From contig NZ_JACHEF010000001.1 of assembly GCF_014207355.1 (NCBI RefSeq), positions 1,168,002 to 1,232,001 on the forward strand: a stretch of DNA of 64,000 nucleotides, given 5' to 3'. Shown in pieces: positions 18,845 to 27,324 of this stretch. The notes under the pieces were generated by a model, which had not been told where the DNA came from, ran no database searches, and saw only the letters and a list, made by a program, of their open reading frames with translations. This DNA comes from Mesorhizobium sangaii (GTDB lineage: Bacteria > Pseudomonadota > Alphaproteobacteria > Rhizobiales > Rhizobiaceae). Position 1 is the stretch's first letter. The number at the start of each line of letters is the position of its first letter. The translations under genes and the position numbers were made by a program.

Positions 18845-18848
18845 CGCG

Positions 18849-19706
18849 ATGGATTTTGTCGTCACCACGCTCCTCAATGCGCTGACGCTGATCAGCATCC
18901 TGATGCTTGTGGGGCTCGGCCTGGCGATCAGCTTCGGCCTGATGAACGTGACCAACCTCGCGCATGGCGAGTTCGTCACCGTCGGCGCCTTCGCGGTCTA
19001 TTTCGTCCAGAGCATCGGCGGTTCGTTCTGGCTGGGGCTGGCCGCCGCACCGATCGCCGGCGCGGTTGTCGGCTGCATCCTCGAATTCGCCATCATCCGC
19101 CATCTCTATTCGCGGCCTGTCTCGACCGTGCTCGCCACCTGGGGCGTCAGCCTGATTCTGCAGCAAGGGCTGGAGCTGACCTTCGGTCTCGGCGCCAAGC
19201 CGGTGTCGCCGCCGATCGAAGGCACGCTCGACCTCTTCTTCACCGTCTATCCGGCCTACCGGCTGATCCTGATCGCTATTGCCGCGCTGACCCTGCTCGG
19301 CGTCGTGCTACTCATCAGCCGAACATCGTTCGGCCTCGACATCCGCACCGTCATCCAGAACCGCGAGATGGCCGAGGGCGTCGGCATCAACACGCGGCGT
19401 ACCTATGCCATCGCCTTCACCTTTGGCGCGGCGATCGCGGGGCTCGCCGGCGGGCTGGTCGCGCCGCTGGCGATCGTGCTGCCGCAGATGGGAGTGAACT
19501 ATCTCGCCAACGCCTTCTTCGTCGTCATCGTCGGCGGCGTCGGTTCGATCGGCGGCCTTGTCGCCGGCAGTGTCTTCGTCGGCGGCCTGACGAGTGTCCT
19601 GAACTACCAGATATCGCCATCGCTGGCGCAAGCGATCGTGCTGCTCGCGGCCATCGTCGCCGTGCGGCTGCGGCCCAACGGCCTTTTCAACGGGGCATCG
19701 CGATGA
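18849..19706 (+). CDS. ABC importer permease, LivH/UrtB type
   Basis: A 285-residue hydrophobic permease of the branched-chain amino acid/urea class with about eight membrane segments; GLGLAISFGLMNVTNLAHGEF near the N-terminus and GGVGSIGGLVAGS near the end are family hallmarks. The start at 18849 lies 4 bp after the deacetylase stop. Its stop overlaps the next permease (ATGA). Confidence 0.92.
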   Translation: MDFVVTTLLNALTLISILMLVGLGLAISFGLMNVTNLAHGEFVTVGAFAVYFVQSIGGSFWLGLAAAPIAGAVVGCILEFAIIRHLYSRPVSTVLATWGVSLILQQGLELTFGLGAKPVSPPIEGTLDLFFTVYPAYRLILIAIAALTLLGVVLLISRTSFGLDIRTVIQNREMAEGVGINTRRTYAIAFTFGAAIAGLAGGLVAPLAIVLPQMGVNYLANAFFVVIVGGVGSIGGLVAGSVFVGGLTSVLNYQISPSLAQAIVLLAAIVAVRLRPNGLFNGASR

Positions 19707-20689
19707 TCGCCCGGGACCGCAACTGGCTGCTGATCTTCGCGGTCTGCGTGGCGCTCGCAGTCGTCTATCCGTTCATTGCCGATGGCTATCAGCTGACGGT
19801 GATCCGCGACGCACTGATCTTCGGCCTGTTCGCGGCGAGCCTCGACTTCTTCTGGGGTCGCACCGGCATTCTGTGTTTCGGCCACGCCGCTTTTTTCGGC
19901 ATTGGCGGCTACATCATGGCACTGGTCACGCTCAATGACGCCATCCCATTCGCAAGCCTGCTTGGTATCATCGGCGCGGTGACCGGCGCGGCCTTGGTCG
20001 CCGCCATCATCGGCTACTTCCTGTTCTTCGGCGGCATCCGTGGCAGCTATTTCACCATCGTCACGCTGGCCATGGGCGTCATCTGCCAGCAGGCCGCGGT
20101 CTCCTGGAGTTCGGTCACCGGCGGCGACAGCGGCCTGATCGGCATCCCGCCGATCGAGTTCGATGTCGGCGGGCTGCATGTCGATCTCAGCCAGGATCTG
20201 CCCTCCTACATCTTTGTCTCGGCCATCGTCGCGGTGGCCGTGCTGGCGCTGTGGTCGATCAGCCGCGGGCGCTGGGGCACGGTGCTCACCGCCATCCAGG
20301 ACAATGAAGTCCGGGCGGCCGCGCTTGGCCACCACGCGCCGTTGCGGCTGCTCGTCACGTTCGTCGTGTCGGCGGCCATCGCCGGGCTTGCCGGCGCCCT
20401 CTATGTCTGCATGGCCGGGTTGGTGGCGCCGGACCTTTCGGGGCTGCTTCTGTCGACGGAAGTCATCGTCTGGGTGGCGGTCGGCGGGCGCGGCACGTTG
20501 CTTGGTCCGGTGCTCGGCGCCATCTTCATCCAGCGGGCGCAGCAGACGATCAGCAGCTTCAACCCGAGCCTGTGGCCGCTGCTGCTCGGCTGCGTCTTCG
20601 TCGTCATCGTCTTCGTCTTGCCGGACGGCATCCTGTCGATCTACGCGCGGCTGAAGGTCCTGTTCAAAGGCCGGAGGCGCGCGCAATGA
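19703..20689 (+). CDS. ABC importer permease, LivM/UrtC type
   Basis: A 328-residue permease with about nine membrane segments. The motifs FWGRTGILCFGHAAFFGIGGY and AVGGRGTLLGPVLGA are typical of LivM/UrtC. It overlaps the LivH-type gene upstream and the ATPase downstream by ATGA at both junctions. Pairs with the preceding permease to form the channel. Confidence 0.92.
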   Translation: MIARDRNWLLIFAVCVALAVVYPFIADGYQLTVIRDALIFGLFAASLDFFWGRTGILCFGHAAFFGIGGYIMALVTLNDAIPFASLLGIIGAVTGAALVAAIIGYFLFFGGIRGSYFTIVTLAMGVICQQAAVSWSSVTGGDSGLIGIPPIEFDVGGLHVDLSQDLPSYIFVSAIVAVAVLALWSISRGRWGTVLTAIQDNEVRAAALGHHAPLRLLVTFVVSAAIAGLAGALYVCMAGLVAPDLSGLLLSTEVIVWVAVGGRGTLLGPVLGAIFIQRAQQTISSFNPSLWPLLLGCVFVVIVFVLPDGILSIYARLKVLFKGRRRAQ

Positions 20690-21390
20690 GCGACGTGCTG
20701 CTCCAGGCCGAAAATGTCGGCATCCGCTTTGGCGGCCTGCAGGCGCTGGAATCGCTTGATCTCACCGTGCGCGATAAGGAGCTTTGCTGCATCATCGGGC
20801 CGAACGGCGCCGGCAAGAGCACCTTCCTCAACGTGCTGACCGGCACGCTTCGCCCGACCAGCGGCAGCGTGCGCTTCCTCGGCCACGACATCGCCGGCCT
20901 GCCGCTGCACCGCATCGCCCGGCTCGGCATCGCCCGCAAGTTCCAGATCCCGTCGGTCTTCCCCAGCCTGTCGGTGGAGGACAATCTGAAGGTGGCACGG
21001 TGGGGGGCGCCGGCACCGGTCCGGCCGCTCGCCGAGTTGCTGGAACTGGTCGCGCTCGGCAACTGTGCCGCCACGCTGGCCGGCGAACTCGCGCACGGCC
21101 AGAAGCAATGGCTGGAGATCGGCATGGCCCTGGCGATCGAGCCAAGGCTGCTGCTGCTCGACGAGCCGACCGCCGGCATGACGCCGCAGGAGACGCTGGC
21201 GACCGCCGAGATGCTGCTGCGGCTCAAGGGCGAATTCTCGATCGTCGCGGTCGAACATGACATCCGCTTCGTGCGGGCGCTGAACTGCGAGACGCTGGTG
21301 CTGCATCAGGGGCGCCGGCTGCGCAGCGGTCCTTTCCACGACATCGAGACCGACGAATTGGTCCGCGACGTCTATCTGGGGAGGCGCTGA
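20686..21390 (+). CDS. ABC importer ATPase, LivG/UrtD type
   Basis: A 234-residue ATPase: Walker A GPNGAGKST, Q-loop in ARKFQIPSVFPSLSVEDN, signature-like AHGQKQWLEIGMAL, Walker B LLLLDEPTAGMTP and switch His in VAVEHDIRFV. The KFQIPSVF stretch and the degenerate signature (AHGQKQ instead of SGGQ) are as in the urea-type UrtD subgroup. ATG 20686 overlaps the permease stop. Confidence 0.9.
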   Translation: MSDVLLQAENVGIRFGGLQALESLDLTVRDKELCCIIGPNGAGKSTFLNVLTGTLRPTSGSVRFLGHDIAGLPLHRIARLGIARKFQIPSVFPSLSVEDNLKVARWGAPAPVRPLAELLELVALGNCAATLAGELAHGQKQWLEIGMALAIEPRLLLLDEPTAGMTPQETLATAEMLLRLKGEFSIVAVEHDIRFVRALNCETLVLHQGRRLRSGPFHDIETDELVRDVYLGRR

Positions 21391-21392
21391 CG

Positions 21393-22094
21393 ATGCTGCG
21401 GACAATGGCGATCTCGGCCGGCTACGGCCTGCTCCCGGTGCTGAACGGCATCGACCTCAGCGTCGCGCCGGGCGAAGTCGTCGGCCTGCTCGGCCGCAAC
21501 GGCGCCGGCAAGACGACGCTGCTGCGCGTCATCGCCGGAGCCTTGCGGGCGAGCGGCGGCGCCATGCTTCTCGGCGACCAGGACCTCACCAATGCGCCGG
21601 CCTTCCGGCGCGCGCGGGCAGGCATCGCGCATGTGCCGCAGGGACGCGGCATTTTCAACCAGCTGACCGTGCGGCAGAACCTGGACGTCGGCACACGCGC
21701 CGCCAAGGGGCGTGGCGATGGCGGCATACCGACTGACATCTTCGGCTATTTCCCGATCCTGCGTGAGCGCGAAGCGCAGGTCGCCGGCACGCTTTCGGGT
21801 GGCCAGCAGCAGATGCTGGCGATCGGCCGCGCACTGTGCGGCCTGCCATCGGTGCTGCTGCTCGACGAACCCTCGGAAGGCATCCAGCCGAACATCGTGC
21901 AGTCGATCGCCGAGCTGGTGCCTCGCATCGCGCGCGAGCGCGGCATCGCGATCGTTCTCGTCGAGCAGAATCTCGATCTCGTGCTCAAGGCGGCGGACCG
22001 CTGCCTGGTGATGGAGAAGGGCAGGATCGTGCACGAAGGCGCGCCGGAGGCGTTCGCCGACGAGACGCTGCTGAAGGATTTGTTGGCTTTGTAA
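21393..22094 (+). CDS. ABC importer ATPase, LivF/UrtE type
   Basis: A 233-residue ATPase with Walker A GRNGAGKTT, Q-loop HVPQGRGIF, signature LSGGQQQMLAIGRAL, Walker B VLLLDEPSEGIQP and switch His replaced by Gln in VLVEQNLDL, all standard for LivF/UrtE. The DEPSEGIQPNIV wording is the urea/amide-type variant. It lies 2 bp after the previous ATPase. Confidence 0.92.
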   Translation: MLRTMAISAGYGLLPVLNGIDLSVAPGEVVGLLGRNGAGKTTLLRVIAGALRASGGAMLLGDQDLTNAPAFRRARAGIAHVPQGRGIFNQLTVRQNLDVGTRAAKGRGDGGIPTDIFGYFPILREREAQVAGTLSGGQQQMLAIGRALCGLPSVLLLDEPSEGIQPNIVQSIAELVPRIARERGIAIVLVEQNLDLVLKAADRCLVMEKGRIVHEGAPEAFADETLLKDLLAL

Positions 22095-22135
22095 GGCGTG
22101 CATGGGGCGCGCCTGGACTGGAAGGGAACACAAAA

Positions 22136-23305
22136 ATGATAAGCAGAAGAACTGTTCTGAAATCGGGCGGCGCCGCGGCCGCCTTCGCCATGGTCGGCGC
22201 GCCGTCGATCCTGCGCGCCGCCGACACCGTCAAGGTCGGCCTGTCGATCCCGATCACCGGATTGCAGGCGATCCTCGGCGAGACGCTGCTTAATTGCTAC
22301 AAGCTGGCGGCTGCCGAACTCAACGCCGCCAACGGCATTGGCGGCCGCCAGGTCGAATTGTTCATCGAGGACAACCAGACCACGACCAAGGGCGCGATCG
22401 ACAAGGCACGCAAGCTCATCAACGAAGACAAGGTCGACGTGATCATGGGCACGATCATCTCGCCCGAGCGCAGTGCGACGCTGTCCGTCACCTCGAAAGC
22501 CAAGAAGCTGTTCTTCTACCCGACCAATTTCGAAGGCGGCGAATGCAACCGCTACTTCGTCGCCACCGGCCCGATCCCGATGCAGCAGGTCGACCCGATG
22601 ATGCCTTGGGTGGCCGAGAACCTCGGCAAGACGATCTATGTCATGGCCTCCGACTACGCCTGGCCGCAGAAGATGACCGAGGCGATCACCGCGGCCTACG
22701 AGAAGGCCGGCGGCAAGATCATCGGCGCCGATTACTATCCGTTCGGCACCACAGATTTCGGTCCGGCCTTCCAGAAGATCAAGTCGCTGAAGCCCGATGT
22801 CGTCTGGTCGATGGTGGTCGGCAACGACGCCGTCACCCAGCTCAAGCAGTATCGCAGCTTCGACATCAAGCAGCCGCTGATCGCGCCGCTCGACGAGGTC
22901 TTCAACAAGGACGCGCTGCCGGCCGGCGTGGCGGCCGGAACCTACGCGCCGCAGCCCTACTGGATGGCGCTCGACAATCCGGTCAACAAGAAGTTCATCT
23001 CGAGCTTCCGCGAAAAGTTCGGCCAGGAGAAGATGGTCAACGGCATCGGCGAGGCCGGTTACAACGGCCTGCATCTCTACGCGCTGGCCGCCGAAAAGGC
23101 CGGATCGCTGAAGGACGACGATGTGCTGGCGGCGCTGCCATCGATCGAGTTCGACGCGCCGCAAGGCAAGATCCGCGTCGACGCCACCAACAACCACACG
23201 CTCTGCCATTCCTATGTCGGCAAGGCGGCGGCAGACGGCATCAGTTACGAGATCGCCAAGGATTTCGGCGTCATCGCGCCGGTGACGCCCTACTGCAAGA
23301 TATAG
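22136..23305 (+). CDS. ABC importer solute-binding protein, UrtA/AmiC (amide/urea) type, Tat signal
   Basis: A 389-residue periplasmic binding protein of the amide/urea family. It begins with a twin-arginine signal (SRRTVLK, then a hydrophobic stretch ending ILRAA), so it is exported folded. ETLLNCYKLAAAELNAANG and the later FYPTNFEGGE and TGPIPMQQ stretches resemble UrtA and FmdD/AmiC. ATG 22136 is chosen because it begins the Tat signal and lies after a GAAGGGAA ribosome site. It is the last gene of the operon that starts with the HDAC-fold enzyme, which suggests an amide or acetylated amine ligand. Confidence 0.9.
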   Translation: MISRRTVLKSGGAAAAFAMVGAPSILRAADTVKVGLSIPITGLQAILGETLLNCYKLAAAELNAANGIGGRQVELFIEDNQTTTKGAIDKARKLINEDKVDVIMGTIISPERSATLSVTSKAKKLFFYPTNFEGGECNRYFVATGPIPMQQVDPMMPWVAENLGKTIYVMASDYAWPQKMTEAITAAYEKAGGKIIGADYYPFGTTDFGPAFQKIKSLKPDVVWSMVVGNDAVTQLKQYRSFDIKQPLIAPLDEVFNKDALPAGVAAGTYAPQPYWMALDNPVNKKFISSFREKFGQEKMVNGIGEAGYNGLHLYALAAEKAGSLKDDDVLAALPSIEFDAPQGKIRVDATNNHTLCHSYVGKAAADGISYEIAKDFGVIAPVTPYCKI

Positions 23306-23322
23306 CGAACCAAGCTGCCCGG

Positions 23323-23347
23323 CTCAGGCACCGCAAGGTGGCCTGAG
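23323..23347. terminator. Stem-loop between convergent genes
   Basis: CTCAGGC-ACC and GGT-GGCCTGAG pair around GCAA with one bulge, 18 bp after the binding-protein stop and in front of the convergent LysR-gene end. Without a T-run it is a weak or Rho-assisted terminator at best. Confidence 0.5.
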
Positions 23348-23378
23348 TCGCGCGGACGTCCGACGACGACGCCTGCGA

Positions 23379-24281
23379 TCAGGCCATCGATTTCGGCAAA
23401 GCGGCCGCCAGTGCATCGACGGCCAGCCGTACCTTCAACGGCAGATGCGGCGTCTGCAGCCAAAGCGCGTGACAGTCGTAGAGGTATCGCGGCTGATCCG
23501 GCAGCAGCGCCACCAGCGCGCCAGCCTGAATGCGCTCGCGCACCAGCCAATAGGGCAACCAGGCAAGGCCCATGCCTTCGGCAGCGGCATCGGCGATGGC
23601 ATCGAGATCGTCGAGCCTCAGCCGGCCGGTCGGCATGATCTCCTGCACGGCTAGCCCCTCGTGCAAGAACAGCCACGGCTGAACGACCTGGCCGAGCCGG
23701 CGGTAGACGATGGCCTGATGGTCCGCGAGATCCTCGATCCGCCGTGGTTCGCCGTGGCGTTGGAGATAGGAGGGTGCTGCGCAGACGAGCATGCCCTGGC
23801 GCGCGACACGACGCGCGATCACCCCTGCCTTGTCGTCCAAGGCGCCGGTGCGGATGGCAAGATCGTAGCCGTCCTCGGCAAGGTCGGCGAAGCGGTCGCT
23901 GAGCGACAGTTCCAGTTCCAGCATCGGATATTGCCGCGCCAGCCGCAGCAATATGGGTGTCACGCAGTGGCGTCCGAAATGCGCCGGCATGGTGACGCGC
24001 AGTTTGCCTCGCGGTTCGGAAAACTGGTCGGCGGCGAGCGCATCGGCGGCTTCGGCCTCGGCCAGCACCACCCGGCAGCGTTCATAATAGGCGCGTCCGA
24101 AGTCGGTCAGGCTCTGCCGGCGCGTGGTCCGGTTGAGCAGCCGCACGCCCAGCCGTTCCTCGAGAAACCGGACATGCTTGCCGACCATCGGCCCGGACAG
24201 ATCGAGCGCGATTGCCGCGGCCGCGAACGAGCCGACGTCGACGGCCCTGACGAACACGGCCATGCTCTCAAGTCGATCCAT
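23379..24281 (-). CDS. LysR-family transcriptional regulator
   Basis: A 300-residue LysR regulator: N-terminal winged helix (FVRAVDVGSFAAAAIALDLS, then KHVRFLEERLGVRLLNRTTRRQSLT) and a C-terminal co-inducer domain of the substrate-binding fold (about 90-295). It is transcribed divergently from the quinone oxidoreductase gene with a 101-bp gap, the classic layout for LysR control of the neighbour. Co-inducer unknown, probably an electrophile or quinone if it controls that gene. Confidence 0.92.
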   Translation of the reverse strand: MDRLESMAVFVRAVDVGSFAAAAIALDLSGPMVGKHVRFLEERLGVRLLNRTTRRQSLTDFGRAYYERCRVVLAEAEAADALAADQFSEPRGKLRVTMPAHFGRHCVTPILLRLARQYPMLELELSLSDRFADLAEDGYDLAIRTGALDDKAGVIARRVARQGMLVCAAPSYLQRHGEPRRIEDLADHQAIVYRRLGQVVQPWLFLHEGLAVQEIMPTGRLRLDDLDAIADAAAEGMGLAWLPYWLVRERIQAGALVALLPDQPRYLYDCHALWLQTPHLPLKVRLAVDALAAALPKSMA

Positions 24282-24382
24282 ATTCGGAACTCCTGGTTTC
24301 TACTGTTCTGCCTTATAGCCATTTATTGCCGAGAATCTTGCCTGCATAGCTCATTCGGTTCAGATAATTTGGAGTCACCCGA

Positions 24383-25372
24383 ATGGCACGTCTTGTTCGC
24401 TTCCACGAGCATGGTGGCCCCGAAGTCCTGCGCATCGAGGACGTCGAGCTTCCCCGACCGGGTTCGGGCGAAGTTCAAATCCGCGTCAAGGCGCTCGGCC
24501 TCAATCGCGCCGAGGCGTTGTTGCGCGCGGGTGCCTATATCGAGACGCCGACGCTCCCTTCGGGGCTAGGCCTCGAAGCGGCTGGTATCATCGAGGCGGT
24601 GGGCGAAGGCGTGAATAACTTCGCGCCAGGCGACAGTGTCAGTGTCATCCCGCCGCAATCGATGATCCGCTGGCCCGCCTATGGCGAGCTCGCCACCTAT
24701 CCCGTCGGGCTCGTCGTCAAGCACCCGCCCTCGCTCGACTGGCCAATGGCGGCGGCGGTCTGGATGCAATACCTCACCGCCTATGGCGCGCTGATCGATA
24801 TCGCCAGGCTGCACAGCGGAGATTTCGTCGTCATCACCGCCGCATCGAGCAGTGTCGGGCTTGCCGCGATCCAGATCGCCAACAGGATTGGCGCGACCGC
24901 GATTGCGGTGACGCGGACATCGGCCAAGAAGCAGGCCCTGCTCGATGCCGGTGCAGCTTATGTCGTGGCGGTGACGGAGGAGGATCTGGCCGCACGGCTC
25001 GATAAAATCGCCGGGCCGCAAGGCGTGCGCGTCGTGTTCGATGCGATCGGCGGCCCGATCTTCGAGCCGCTGGCGGCGGCGATGTCGCGGGGTGGCATTC
25101 TCATCGAGTATGGTGGCCTCAGCCCGGAGCCGACGCCGTTCCCGTTGTTTGCCGTGCTGGCCAAGACGCTGACGCTGCGCGGTTATCTCGTCCACGAGAT
25201 CACCGGCAACCCGGCGAAGCTGGAAGCGGCCAAAGCGTTCATCCTCGAAGGCCTGGAGACCGGCGCGCTGAGGCCGATCATCGACAGAACTTTCCCGTTC
25301 GAGCAGGTCGTCGAGGCGCATCGCTATCTGGAATCGAACCGGCAGTTCGGAAAGATTGTGGTGACGGTTTAA
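24383..25372 (+). CDS. Zeta-crystallin-like quinone oxidoreductase (MDR family, zinc-free)
   Basis: A 329-residue medium-chain dehydrogenase/reductase. The N-terminal GroES-like domain (HEHGGPEVLRIEDVELP) and the Rossmann motif AASSSVGLAAIQIA are clear. The catalytic and structural zinc cysteines of alcohol dehydrogenases are absent, which places it with NADPH:quinone reductases. It carries a good upstream ribosome site (TTGGAG) and faces a divergent LysR gene. Likely reduces a quinone or enone; substrate not known. Confidence 0.88.
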   Translation: MARLVRFHEHGGPEVLRIEDVELPRPGSGEVQIRVKALGLNRAEALLRAGAYIETPTLPSGLGLEAAGIIEAVGEGVNNFAPGDSVSVIPPQSMIRWPAYGELATYPVGLVVKHPPSLDWPMAAAVWMQYLTAYGALIDIARLHSGDFVVITAASSSVGLAAIQIANRIGATAIAVTRTSAKKQALLDAGAAYVVAVTEEDLAARLDKIAGPQGVRVVFDAIGGPIFEPLAAAMSRGGILIEYGGLSPEPTPFPLFAVLAKTLTLRGYLVHEITGNPAKLEAAKAFILEGLETGALRPIIDRTFPFEQVVEAHRYLESNRQFGKIVVTV

Positions 25373-25537
25373 GCAACAATCCCTTGAAGGCGCGCCTCTG
25401 CATTCCTAACTGCCTTGTGCGGGCCGGGCCCCTCTGACTGTCGCTTCTTTGGCGATTGTGATGTCGGACCGCTGTAACGGGCCCGTTTCTATTCTTTTCG
25501 GTCAAGCGGGCTCATTCTTTTTGGTTTGGAGCCCCTC

Positions 25538-25837
25538 ATGACATCTTCCCTCCTTGGTTTGGTTTGCCCCTCCTGCCGCATCGCGCTCGTGATGAGCGAA
25601 CGCCAGGGGATCGAGATCGATTATTGTCCGCAGTGCCGCGGCGTGTGGCTTGATCGCGGCGAACTCGACAAGATCATCGAGCGTTCCGGCAGGGACGCTG
25701 CGCCTGTGCAACAGCCACAGCCGGCAGCATTCTCCCAGCCGCAACATGGCCAAGGGCGCGATGACGATTATTCCCGCTCGCAAGGCCACCGCTATCCGAA
25801 GCGGAAGAAATCATTCTTCGAAGAATTGTTCGATTGA
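25538..25837 (+). CDS. Small zinc-ribbon (zf-TFIIB) protein
   Basis: A 99-residue protein. Four cysteines (Cys10, Cys13, Cys30, Cys33) in CPSC and CPQC form a zinc ribbon, followed by the family phrase RGVWLDRGELDKIIE. The C-terminal half is Gln-, Asp- and Arg-rich, with a short helix KKSFFEELFD at the end. ATG 25538 is used because GGAG sits seven bases before it. Such proteins are common in proteobacteria but have no settled function. Confidence 0.85.
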   Translation: MTSSLLGLVCPSCRIALVMSERQGIEIDYCPQCRGVWLDRGELDKIIERSGRDAAPVQQPQPAAFSQPQHGQGRDDDYSRSQGHRYPKRKKSFFEELFD

Positions 25838-25846
25838 CCGCATGAT

Positions 25847-25861
25847 GCCCGGCATCCGGGC
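25847..25861 (+). other. Short GC hairpin after zinc-ribbon gene
   Basis: GCCCGG-CAT-CCGGGC, a 6-bp stem with a 3-nt loop ten bases past the stop codon. It may be a weak attenuator before the Tim44-domain gene. Confidence 0.35.
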
Positions 25862-25911
25862 CGGCGTTTGCTGAAAAATTCCGAAACCACATCGAAAAAA
25901 GGCCAACCCCG

Positions 25912-26934
25912 ATGATTTCTCGCTCAAGCCGATTTGCCGCCCTGTTTGCAGGGCTGGTCCTTGCATTCTCCATGGTCGCGATGGAGCACGCCGAGGCTCG
26001 TCGCGGTGGCAGTTTTGGCAGTCGTGGCACGCGTACGTTCCAGTCGGCACCGCCGACCAGAACGGCACCGGCGCCGACCGCTCCGGTCGAGCGTTCCATG
26101 ACGCCCAACACCGGCGTGAACACTTCGGCACGGCAACCCCAGGCCGGGCTGCAGAGGCCCGGCTTCATGAGCGGCTTCGGTGGAACGATGATGCGCGGCC
26201 TGCTGCTCGGTGGCCTGATCGGCCTGCTCGTCGGCCAAGGCTTCGGCGGCCTGGCCGGCATGTTCGGTTTCCTGCTTCAGGCCCTGCTCATAGGTGGCGC
26301 AATCATGCTGGCCATTCGCTTCTTCCGGTCGCAATCCGCGGGCGGCCCTGCCTCGGCACTGGCCGGTGCAGGCAATGCCCAATCTTCCAATGCCCAGGCT
26401 TCCAATGCCCCGGCTTCGAGATTTGAGAACCGCGCAACAGCACAGCAGCAGGCGGACACTGCTCGCTCCTTCACAATTCCCGGCTTTGGCGGCGGTCCCG
26501 GCGGCGACTCTCCAGCCAGCGGTTCCGAGGAGATTACGCTGGCTCAGACCGACCTCGACGCATTCCAGCAGTTGTTGACTGACGTTCTGGAAGCATTCGG
26601 GCGCGAAGACCATGCCGCTCTGCGCCGGGCGACGACCCCCGAGATGGTTTCCTATCTGTCCGAAGAACTGGCCGACAATGCCCAGAAAGGTCTCAGGAAC
26701 GACGTGTCGGACATCACTTTGCTGCAGGCCGACATCGCGGAAAGCTGGCGCGAGGATGACCGCGACTACGCCACCGCCGCACTGCGCTACGAGTCTCGTG
26801 ACGTGATGCGCGAACGGGCCACCGGCAAGGTCGTCGAGGGCGACGATGATCATCCGACAGAAACCACGGAGCTGTGGACATTCATGCGTGAGAATGGCTC
26901 GAGCTGGAAGCTCTCGGCAATCCAACAGGCCTGA
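25912..26934 (+). CDS. Tim44-domain membrane protein
   Basis: A 340-residue protein. A signal-type N-terminus ends near HAEA, followed by a Gly/Ser/Arg/Thr-rich linker, two glycine-rich hydrophobic segments (GGLIGLLVGQGFGG and LLIGGAIMLAI, about 105-142), an Ala/Ser/Asn-rich linker with repeated SNAQ/SNAP units and a C-terminal Tim44/TIM44-like domain (about 215-338, FQQLLTDVLEAFGREDHAALR). Alphaproteobacterial Tim44-domain proteins are inner-membrane proteins of unclear role. It follows the zinc-ribbon gene by 74 bp. Confidence 0.85.
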   Translation: MISRSSRFAALFAGLVLAFSMVAMEHAEARRGGSFGSRGTRTFQSAPPTRTAPAPTAPVERSMTPNTGVNTSARQPQAGLQRPGFMSGFGGTMMRGLLLGGLIGLLVGQGFGGLAGMFGFLLQALLIGGAIMLAIRFFRSQSAGGPASALAGAGNAQSSNAQASNAPASRFENRATAQQQADTARSFTIPGFGGGPGGDSPASGSEEITLAQTDLDAFQQLLTDVLEAFGREDHAALRRATTPEMVSYLSEELADNAQKGLRNDVSDITLLQADIAESWREDDRDYATAALRYESRDVMRERATGKVVEGDDDHPTETTELWTFMRENGSSWKLSAIQQA

Positions 26935-27139
26935 GCCCCGGCCAGTTCTGTTCCGAGGCTTCGAGGGAAGTTGCGGCGTTCGGCCCACTTTCTTGACTTA
27001 TATCGGCGTGCCGATCTCGGCGGCCCGTCCGGTGTCGGTCAGCATGCCGCTGTCGGTGTCGCGCCCTGAAAATACGGCGCCTCACGATTCAAGCGGCCGA
27101 TAAATACCAGACAGGCATTGCGGATTGTTTGCTCTCCTG

Positions 27140-27163
27140 CCCGCTAGCGCTTCGGCGCGCGGG
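27140..27163 (+). terminator. UUCG-loop hairpin after Tim44-domain gene
   Basis: CCCGC-TA-GCGC-TTCG-GCGC-GCGGG: nine GC pairs with a two-base bulge, capped by a C(UUCG)G tetraloop. No T-run follows, so termination would be Rho-assisted. Confidence 0.5.
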
Positions 27164-27208
27164 AACGGCCAAGATTTCGCCTGTTCACGCTTGCAACGTA
27201 ACCCCATA

Positions 27209-27227
27209 TGTGAAAATACTATTTACA
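27209..27227. promoter_or_regulatory. Candidate operator upstream of MaoC-CoA-transferase operon
   Basis: TGTGAAAATACTATTTACA, an inverted repeat (TGTGAAA/TTTACA) in the only AT-rich part of a GC-rich gap, about 100 bp before the MaoC start. TACTAT inside it could serve as a -10 box. Confidence 0.4.
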
Positions 27228-27324
27228 AAAGAAGATTGGCCGGAGGAAACGTCGTGCTTTCAGGCGCTTTTGTGCGTGCTCCAGCACCTGTGCGGTGCCC
27301 CCCACAGGGCTGGCGGAGCCGACC

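Larger units (their letters stand above)
26935..27324. other. 390-bp gap with hairpin and AT-rich dyad
   Basis: No convincing gene: short open frames lack codon bias and homology. It holds a strong UUCG-loop hairpin (27140-27163), an AT-rich dyad (27209-27227) and a GGAGG ribosome-like site (27241-27245) well before the MaoC start. This is the promoter region of the MaoC-CoA-transferase operon. Confidence 0.7.

Noticed and set aside
25813..25826. ATTCTTCGAAGAAT palindrome as an operator
   Set aside because: It lies inside the coding region of the zinc-ribbon gene, encoding its conserved FFEELF tail.
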